Below, piece by piece: positions 6,412-11,647 of a stretch of 11,647 nucleotides of DNA (the first letter of the stretch is position 1; the number at the start of each line of letters is the position of its first letter). Under the pieces are notes generated by a model. That model was not told where the DNA came from and ran no database searches. It was given only the letters and a program-made list of their open reading frames with translations. Source of the DNA: CAZVWV01 sp964631745 (lineage in GTDB: Bacteria; Bdellovibrionota_C; UBA2361; JBGSMV01); the NCBI GenBank assembly GCA_964631745.1, contig CAZVWV010000122.1, forward strand, positions 1 through 11,647. The letters run 5' to 3'. The translations under genes and the position numbers were made by a program.

Positions 6412-7260
6412 ATGTTTACTTCAAACACAGGCGAGCTAGATAGATTGCAAAGGCTACTGGGCGGTTATGCCGGCCTTGAAAAGCAGCGCTCGCTGGAGGC
6501 TGCCGCTGAGGCCGTCTGGAAGACGCCCCCAAAAATCCTCATTTTCGCGGGTTTAAATAGGGTCCAAGGCAGGGCTTTTCTTATCAAGCTATTAGCCCTT
6601 TGTTTGCCTCTAGGATTGTTAGCCTTCATTTTTTCAAATCCATATCTTCTGGTGCTATTACCGGTTGTGTTTTTGCTAGGCTGGATGAAACTGAATAAGC
6701 TTGCATTCAAGCGGGCAGAGGCCTTTGAGAAGGATTACACGGCCTTCATTCTCTCACTGGCTTCAGGGGTAAGAACTGGGCTTGACCCGTTAGTGGCGCT
6801 TTCTCAATCGCAGGCGCTCTTTAGAGCTGAATCTGAAATTGCCAAAGAGATCGGCAAGTTTAATCAATCGATTGAGCGTGGAGATTCGGAGGATTCTGCC
6901 GTGCGAAATTTTGCCGCCTCCATTAACCATCCCGATTTAGATCTTTTTCGCACGGCCTTTATTCTGGCCCGAAAAGAGGGCTCATCTTTGGGCGGCTGCT
7001 TGCAACGATTGGCGCGTGTCACTAGGCAACGCCAATCGTTTCGTAGAAAGATCAAAGCCGCCGTGGCCATGCAAAAGCTCTCGGCCTTTGGCATAGCTGG
7101 GTGCGCTGTTGTGATTGGAATTATGCAATACGTTTCAAATCCGGATGGATTTCAGAAGGCCTTGGTGCATCCTCTTGGTTTTAAGATTGTGTGCTTAGCT
7201 CTGACCTTAATCTGTGGCGGCATAGTTTGGATGTTAGCGCTTACAAGGAACAGGTTGTAG
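6412..7260 (+). CDS. tadB: TadB: inner-membrane platform protein (T2SSF domain)
   Basis: TadB and TadC are the GspF-like platform proteins that couple the CpaF motor to pilin polymerisation. This 282-residue protein has the TadB arrangement: an N-terminal cytoplasmic stretch, two adjacent membrane spans (about 56-75 and 78-95), a cytoplasmic T2SSF domain (about 105-215) and two C-terminal spans (about 224-242 and 257-277). The T2SSF domain shows LSLASGVRTGLDPLVAL and DLFRTAFILARKEGSSLGGCLQRLARVTRQR, the classic helix pattern. GAGAGG ends 5 bases before the ATG at 6412. An 11-base inverted repeat lies in codons 198-210. The stop lies just upstream of tadC, so translation is probably coupled. 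Confidence 0.92.
   Translation: MFTSNTGELDRLQRLLGGYAGLEKQRSLEAAAEAVWKTPPKILIFAGLNRVQGRAFLIKLLALCLPLGLLAFIFSNPYLLVLLPVVFLLGWMKLNKLAFKRAEAFEKDYTAFILSLASGVRTGLDPLVALSQSQALFRAESEIAKEIGKFNQSIERGDSEDSAVRNFAASINHPDLDLFRTAFILARKEGSSLGGCLQRLARVTRQRQSFRRKIKAAVAMQKLSAFGIAGCAVVIGIMQYVSNPDGFQKALVHPLGFKIVCLALTLICGGIVWMLALTRNRL
7004..7040. repeat. Inverted repeat with 11-base perfect arms inside tadB
   Basis: AACGATTGGCG (7004-7014) and CGCCAATCGTT (7030-7040) are exact reverse complements around a 15-base loop. The element is wholly inside the tadB T2SSF region. No T-run follows. It is the second intragenic dyad with 11-base arms in the operon after the one in cpaB, although the sequences are unrelated. 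Confidence 0.75.
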
Positions 7261-7265
7261 GAATT

Positions 7266-8183
7266 ATGTTCGGCGCAGCTCTTGGAATATTACTTCTGAT
7301 CGCTCTTAGCGCTTGGGCTGGATACGTCATTGTTAAAACCTCGCGAAGAACAGCCAGAGATGTGCTTAGTGATCTGCGCGCCTTAAACACTGATTTACGG
7401 GAAGCGCGTATGGGAGCAGCCGAGGACGCTCAAAAACTTCAGGGGAAGCTTTTGCAGTTGGATGAGCTAAGCTCCATTGGGCTATTTGGAGCGGAAGAGC
7501 GCCGGAAATTTCTGTTAAGAAGGAGACTCACGCCAATTCTGGTAGCGATTGGAGTGACGGTTCTTACGTTCATCTTTGTGAGCAGTGATTTCGCTAAGCT
7601 GTATCCTGTGGCGATGGTAGGGCTTTTGGCCGGATGGCTTGCGACGCGCATAAGCATCAGCCGCAGAAAGGAAGCTTACATCCGAGAGTTGGAATTTCAA
7701 CTTCCGGTGGTGATGGAGCGTATCGTCATGGCGGTGCAAGCCGGGTTGGATGTGATCTCGGCCATGCGACGTGTGATCGATTTGCGGCACGCAGACGACG
7801 ATCCTGAGAAAACCATCGATGATCCCGTCAGTCGGTTACTTGAGATTGTCTGCCAACTCTCTGAAGCAGGGCTTGGCTTTGTTCAGAGCCTCGAAGAGGT
7901 TGCCAAACTTGTGGATTGTACCGCCGTGCGGCACGCCTTCATTCATCTTGGTATGGCATACAAAGAAGGCGGAGAGCTTGTTATGCCCTTGATGGAGCTT
8001 AGTGACTCCACCCAGCTTTATTACCAGGAATCGGTAGAAGAGCAGATTGCAAAGATGCCGGTCAAGGCCACGGTCCCGTTGGTCGTGACTTTTGGCGGGC
8101 TGATAATATTTTTCTTAATTTCCCCGATGATTCAGATTATGGATATCTTGGGGAATATGGTTGTGAATAAGACTCCATTTTGA
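7266..8183 (+). CDS. tadC: TadC: inner-membrane platform protein (T2SSF domain)
   Basis: This is the second GspF-like platform component. From the ATG at 7266 it is 305 residues, with a first membrane span (about 3-23), a charged helical linker (27-65), two spans (about 90-106 and 112-128), a T2SSF domain (about 140-260) and a final span (about 268-288). The T2SSF domain begins with LEFQLPVVMERIVMAVQAGLDVISAMRRV and contains HLGMAYKEGGELVMPLMELSD. The frame stays open upstream to a GTG at 7191, which would overlap tadB by 70 bases and add 25 residues. I chose the ATG because its protein starts with the membrane span as in other TadC proteins. Its AGGA is only 3 bases upstream, so initiation may rely on coupling to the tadB stop at 7258-7260. 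Confidence 0.9.
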   Translation: MFGAALGILLLIALSAWAGYVIVKTSRRTARDVLSDLRALNTDLREARMGAAEDAQKLQGKLLQLDELSSIGLFGAEERRKFLLRRRLTPILVAIGVTVLTFIFVSSDFAKLYPVAMVGLLAGWLATRISISRRKEAYIRELEFQLPVVMERIVMAVQAGLDVISAMRRVIDLRHADDDPEKTIDDPVSRLLEIVCQLSEAGLGFVQSLEEVAKLVDCTAVRHAFIHLGMAYKEGGELVMPLMELSDSTQLYYQESVEEQIAKMPVKATVPLVVTFGGLIIFFLISPMIQIMDILGNMVVNKTPF

Positions 8184-8194
8184 GGTAAGCGAGA

Positions 8195-9535
8195 ATGTTG
8201 ACGGAGTTTCTAAATAAATTAATCGAGCTGCTGAACAGCAGGAGTTCATGTTCCACCCAGTCGGCGCTACGACGCATCATGGGCAGGAAACGCTTTTTGC
8301 AAACGCTTGGAGTCACCCCGGACAGACGACATTTGGTGCAAGTTGCGGCAGATGCGATGGGGTTAGAGGAATCGGAATTGATTCGCCGCCTCGCAGATCG
8401 CTTGAAGCTTCCCTATCTGAGTCGCGTGATGCCAGCCGACATTTCGCTCTTAAGCGCCGACGTAAATATCGCCGCCTTTCGAGCCGTCGGGGCGATTCCA
8501 ATTACATCGGAAGGAATGCTTTCTGGGATAGTATGTACAGATCCGTCATTGCTGGAGGCTTTGATAAAGCGTTTGCGTCCGTCTTTGCCCGGTGAAAAGG
8601 GAACTTCGCGGCTCCCCGTCTATCTGGCCGCTTGGCTCGAAATCGCTCGTGCGCTGGATCAAAGCGAGAGGGTCTATCTGGCCGATAAAGCGCAGCGCGA
8701 GCTCTCCCTGCAAGTGCGCGCTGTCGAAATGGCGCGGAAAGTAGCTGCCTTGCTTTGCGACGAAGCCGAGGCCGCGGGAGCTACCGGGTTACAGATTGAA
8801 TTTGCAAGTGACCCGGCGCGTTATTCCTTTGTGAATAGCTTAGGTAAGGAAGCTTCTGGCACGATTGATAATCGCATTAAAACTTCGCTATTAAATTTTT
8901 TTAGGGAGAAATCGCACTCAGAGAATTTTACTCTGCTCACATTTAGGAGTTCCAAGGAATTAAGTGTAGCCGCCACTTGGAGTGGAGAGTTCTTGAGACT
9001 GGACTGGAGTTTGCCCTTCGAGGCCGAGCTTGAGCCAAAAGAGCGTAATCAAAAAGGTGACGTCCCAAATGTTATTAACTTTCCAAACGTTTCTGTGACT
9101 CGTGTGGATCCAACCTCTGTCAACCCCGAACCAAAAAAAACAAACGAACTTGTGTTGGTCGTGGATGACAACGTCACCTTTGCCAAGGTACTTGAAAAGT
9201 TTTTGGGTCGCCATGGTTTTAAGATTAAGCACGCAGATAGTGGCGAGGCTGCATTGAAGTTTCTTGAATCGGGGAAGGTTAAGCCTGAGATGTTAGTGTG
9301 CGATGTGCATATGCCCTTGATGAATGGTTTTGAATTTTTAAAGCGTTTTCGGGGGAATGCGCGTTGGGTTAACACTCCGATCTTGATGCTGACATCGGAC
9401 GACGACGTTGAGACCGAACTTAAACTTCTAAGTGACGGCGCCGACGCTTTCATAACCAAAAACGAAGATCCGCGGCTTCTGTGTGTCCAAGTAAGGCGTT
9501 TGATTGAAAAGAGTAGAATTAAGAAGGCAGCTTAA
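8195..9535 (+). CDS. GspE/MshE N-terminal-like domains fused to a receiver domain, ATPase core absent
   Basis: The 446-residue protein combines parts not usually joined. Residues about 45-130 resemble the MshEN/GspE-N domain: LEESELIRRLADRLKLPYL, then DISLLSADVNIAAFRAVGAIPIT, then MLSGIVCTDPSLLEALIKRL, matching the order of that domain's helices and strands. Residues about 170-275 resemble the second N-terminal domain of such ATPases (ARKVAALLCDEAEAAGATGLQIEFASD, compare 'LLxxAxxxGASDIHIEP'). There is no Walker A, His box or other ATPase motif. After a linker (about 280-316), residues 319-438 form a full receiver with D324/D325, phospho-acceptor D370 (VCDVHMP), T400 and K422. There is no DNA-binding domain. 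I infer a phosphorylation-controlled adaptor for the pilus motor or platform. GAGGT lies 8 bases before the ATG. The stop overlaps the kinase start as TAATG, so the pair is probably cognate. The receiver is certain; the N-terminal assignment rests on pattern matching by eye. Confidence 0.85.
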   Translation: MLTEFLNKLIELLNSRSSCSTQSALRRIMGRKRFLQTLGVTPDRRHLVQVAADAMGLEESELIRRLADRLKLPYLSRVMPADISLLSADVNIAAFRAVGAIPITSEGMLSGIVCTDPSLLEALIKRLRPSLPGEKGTSRLPVYLAAWLEIARALDQSERVYLADKAQRELSLQVRAVEMARKVAALLCDEAEAAGATGLQIEFASDPARYSFVNSLGKEASGTIDNRIKTSLLNFFREKSHSENFTLLTFRSSKELSVAATWSGEFLRLDWSLPFEAELEPKERNQKGDVPNVINFPNVSVTRVDPTSVNPEPKKTNELVLVVDDNVTFAKVLEKFLGRHGFKIKHADSGEAALKFLESGKVKPEMLVCDVHMPLMNGFEFLKRFRGNARWVNTPILMLTSDDDVETELKLLSDGADAFITKNEDPRLLCVQVRRLIEKSRIKKAA

Positions 9536-11493
9536 TGCTTTATGCAATCTTGGCATTATGGTTTATAGCGGCGCTACTTTCGTTAGCTACGGCGCAGATG
9601 GCGCTGCTGTTTGTAAGTTCGTTCATATTAGCCTGTGCTTACGGAATTATTGGTACACAGTTCAGTCGCGCCTTTTTAAAGCTGAAATCTTTAGCGCGCG
9701 TTAATACAGATATTAGCGCTTCGAGCATGGCCGGATTCGTTGATCTGATTCAATCGCTTGAGTACCGATTGAATACCATGGAATGGGAGGCTAAGGCCGC
9801 CAGCGAAGCGACGCTGGTGAGAGGGGAGATTTTGGCCGAGGCTGAGCCGGATCAATTCACCGAAGCCGAGGACGAATTCTTATCTCAAATTCTTGAAACT
9901 GCCTCCAGACAGTTTAGAGCCAAAGCCTCTGCGCTGGTGGTGTTTGACCGCAGCGGCGAGATGCTGGACTCAGTTTACACCTGTGGCTTAGGCGGTAAGC
10001 GCTTTGAGTCACAGCTTCTTAGAATGGTTGAGGCCTATCTTCAACGGCACGATCGCTCGGTTTTTGGATTAGTGGAGCTTTCTCATAACAAAAATCTAAG
10101 CGCAGATTTTTCTATTTTTGGCTTCGGCTCAAGTGTGTGTTTCCCCTTGTCTGAAGAGCATCATAGTGGCGTGCTGTGGCTTGGGTATTCGCCGGAATGT
10201 GCGCCGCTTGAAAGTGAGATTATTTTGGCCAAGGATTTCGCCAGAAAAGTCGGGAGTGAGTTGCAGAACTCGCGCAAGGTCATAAAGCTTAAAGAACAGG
10301 TGGTCAGTGCGGAGTCTCGCGATAGGCAAAAGGACGAGTTTATCTCTCACATGTCGCATGATATTCGCTCGCCGCTTAATAATATCAGATCGATTTTGAG
10401 CCTATTTAAAGTGCAAGGATTCTCCGAAGATACCCCGGAAATGATTGAAGTTGCGCTCTCAAACTGTCAGAGCCTGACCGAGCTGGTCGAAGACATTCTG
10501 GATTTCTCGAAGCACCAGGCCGGAAGGTTGGCCGCTAACCCGTCTGTTTTTGAGCTAAATGGTGTGGTGGCTGGAATAATTGAAAGTTATGTGGTGATGG
10601 CTAGGCTTAAAAAGCTTGAGCTGCGGCTCAAGTGTTCGCCTGGAGATGTGTTCGTGGTGGGGGATGTACGTCACATAAAACGCGCCGTCACAAATATTCT
10701 TAGCAACGCGCTAAAATATACGCGCCAAGGATTTGTGGAGGTGCAGGTCGACGCTCCCACAGAACATTACTGGTCGGTTAAGATTACGGATTCCGGGATC
10801 GGTATGAGCAAAGAGCAGCTCAACAAACTCTTTACCCCGTTTACTACTTTTAATCGCGTTAAGACGGGTTCCAAAGAGGATCGAAAGGGGATTTCGACTG
10901 ATGGGATCGGTTTGGGATTAGCTCTTAGCAAGATCTTAATCGATATGAGCGGCGGACAGATTCGAGTGGATTCTAAATTTGGCGAAGGTTCGATATTTGA
11001 AATCTTACTGCCGGCATCCATGACAGCCGAAGCCCCGATGCGCGCGCAGCGTGAATTCAAGGCCGGAGCAACGCCCATGCTCGCGGAGGCAGACCGCAAC
11101 AAAGAGGCGGTATTACTAGTTGATGACGATATTGATTGCGTTGATTCATTAGGAAGATATTTTGAATGTAAAGGCTTTAGAGTATTGAAGGCCACCGGGG
11201 TGCATGACGCCGTGGGTATCATTAATTACGAAACTCCCCGGATAATAATTTCAGACAGCGCCATGCCGGACGGAGGTCTGAAGAGAATTTTAAGGCACAT
11301 TAGAAAGTCCGGAATTTTCTGCTCCCTAGCGGTGCTATCGGGCACAGTAGGGCCCAGCGAAAAAGAAGCATACTTTGCCCAAGGCGCCGCAGCCGTCTTC
11401 GCCAAGCCAGCCGATCTAGAAGCCCTAGCCGAATGGATTGCGCACGAAATCTGGATGCTAAACGAAATGCGCAGCAAGCAGCACGTAGCCTAA
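9535..11493 (+). CDS. Hybrid histidine kinase with membrane anchor, GAF-like domain and C-terminal receiver
   Basis: A 652-residue sensor kinase. Residues 2-40 are two closely spaced membrane spans with almost no periplasmic loop, so sensing is likely cytoplasmic or within the membrane. Residues about 110-245 look like a GAF domain (VVFDRSGEMLDSVYTCGLGG, SVCFPLSEEHHSGVLWLGY). A HisKA domain follows with H275 in SHMSHDIRSPLNNIRS, then a HATPase domain with N box VTNILSNALKY (N387/N391), G1 ITDSGIGM (418-424), F box LFTPFTTF and G2 DGIGLGLALSKIL (456-468). Residues 525-640 are a receiver with D530/D531, phospho-acceptor D574 (ISDSAMP), S602 and K624. The product could autophosphorylate, pass phosphate to its own receiver and act on the upstream receiver protein. 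AGAAGG is 7 bases before the ATG, inside the preceding gene. The start overlaps the previous stop by one base (TAATG), giving translational coupling. It is the last gene of the operon. Confidence 0.94.
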   Translation: MLYAILALWFIAALLSLATAQMALLFVSSFILACAYGIIGTQFSRAFLKLKSLARVNTDISASSMAGFVDLIQSLEYRLNTMEWEAKAASEATLVRGEILAEAEPDQFTEAEDEFLSQILETASRQFRAKASALVVFDRSGEMLDSVYTCGLGGKRFESQLLRMVEAYLQRHDRSVFGLVELSHNKNLSADFSIFGFGSSVCFPLSEEHHSGVLWLGYSPECAPLESEIILAKDFARKVGSELQNSRKVIKLKEQVVSAESRDRQKDEFISHMSHDIRSPLNNIRSILSLFKVQGFSEDTPEMIEVALSNCQSLTELVEDILDFSKHQAGRLAANPSVFELNGVVAGIIESYVVMARLKKLELRLKCSPGDVFVVGDVRHIKRAVTNILSNALKYTRQGFVEVQVDAPTEHYWSVKITDSGIGMSKEQLNKLFTPFTTFNRVKTGSKEDRKGISTDGIGLGLALSKILIDMSGGQIRVDSKFGEGSIFEILLPASMTAEAPMRAQREFKAGATPMLAEADRNKEAVLLVDDDIDCVDSLGRYFECKGFRVLKATGVHDAVGIINYETPRIIISDSAMPDGGLKRILRHIRKSGIFCSLAVLSGTVGPSEKEAYFAQGAAAVFAKPADLEALAEWIAHEIWMLNEMRSKQHVA

Positions 11494-11615
11494 CTCGAAA
11501 TACCCCCGCTCAAATTTTCGCTCAGAGACCATGCGCAACCCAGCCCATCGGTATTTGCTCAAAAACCCCGGGTAAAGCACGAGATATTATGGAGCGCGGA
11601 CGACTCGTCCAATGC

Positions 11616-11647
11616 CACTTAGCCAGGTGAGCTAAGTGATCGATTTT
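11616..11647 (+). terminator. Possible operon-end terminator at the window edge
   Basis: CACTTAGC (11616-11623) pairs with GCTAAGTG (11631-11638) over a 7-base loop, an 8-pair stem. The window ends in ATCGATTTT, so a T-run starts at 11644 and may continue outside. Five bases separate the stem from the T-run, which is more than usual. A second dyad, GGACGA/TCGTCC (11598-11610), sits just upstream. The rest of 11494-11647 has no convincing gene. It contains a longer-range pair AAATACC (11498-11504)/GGTATTT (11550-11556) of uncertain meaning. Confidence 0.4.

Noticed and set aside
8228..8241. CTGCTG/CAGCAG dyad at the start of the receiver-adaptor gene
   Set aside because: Six-base arms are common by chance in this much sequence and nothing else marks the site.
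8618..8684. 13-base direct repeat GTCTATCTGGCCG in the receiver-adaptor gene, 54 bases (18 codons) apart
   Set aside because: Both copies are in the same frame and encode VYLA. About one such repeat pair is expected by chance in a window of this size, so it was not listed as an element.
11433..11630. 65-codon open frame on the plus strand at the right end
   Set aside because: It starts inside the histidine kinase gene in another frame, has no ribosome-binding site and no recognisable content.
11580..11647. tRNA-like look on the minus strand (TAGCTCACCTGG resembles a D-arm, followed by GGACGAGTCGTCC)
   Set aside because: The presumed anticodon loop lacks U33, there is no T-arm with TTCGANT, and the acceptor ends do not pair. 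The similarity is explained by two adjacent hairpins.
1..11647. CRISPR arrays, insertion sequences or integrase/transposase genes
   Set aside because: No spaced repeat array, no transposase or integrase motifs and no terminal inverted repeats were seen. Genes are compact and similar in style across the operon.

Overview
The window most likely comes from a Gram-negative bacterium of roughly balanced base composition. The mix of a Tad/Flp pilus operon, a hybrid histidine kinase and a PurD-like paralogue would fit a Bdellovibrio-like or other 'delta-proteobacterial' lineage. That assignment is inference from gene style, because the window holds no rRNA or other marker gene.

Left arm (1-2116): an ATP-grasp protein related to phosphoribosylamine-glycine ligase (PurD) but with altered active-site residues (133-1425, +). 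It converges tail to tail, 4 bases apart, on an unrecognised 228-residue protein (1430-2116, -). A 211-base divergent intergenic region follows. It holds a perfect 10-base direct repeat, a plausible promoter for the pilus operon and a small terminator-like hairpin in that operon's leader.

Main block (2328-11493, +): eight tightly packed genes that look like one transcription unit. They are tadZ/cpaE (pseudo-receiver plus MinD/ParA ATPase), flp (a 66-residue prepilin with a textbook G|xxxxEY cleavage site), cpaB (SAF-domain periplasmic protein), cpaF/tadA (secretion ATPase), tadB and tadC (inner-membrane platform), a response-regulator-like protein, and a hybrid histidine kinase. The first six give the cytoplasmic and inner-membrane core of a Tad pilus machine. 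The usual secretin (CpaC/RcpA), prepilin peptidase (TadV/CpaA), TadD and pseudopilins (TadE/F/G) are not here. cpaB runs directly into cpaF with a 2-base gap where a secretin gene is often found.

The most unusual protein is the seventh. Its N-terminal half looks like the N-terminal domains of GspE/PilB/MshE-type secretion ATPases, but the ATPase core is absent and a complete receiver domain takes its place. Its stop codon overlaps the start of the hybrid kinase, so the two probably form a dedicated signalling pair for the pilus. TadZ ends in a peptide resembling the CheY-binding 'EIDALL' peptide of FliM, a possible physical link from receiver to TadZ. At the DNA level, two perfect 11-bp inverted repeats lie inside cpaB and tadB and are not explained by the coding sequence. 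The window ends in about 150 non-coding bases with a hairpin that may end the operon.
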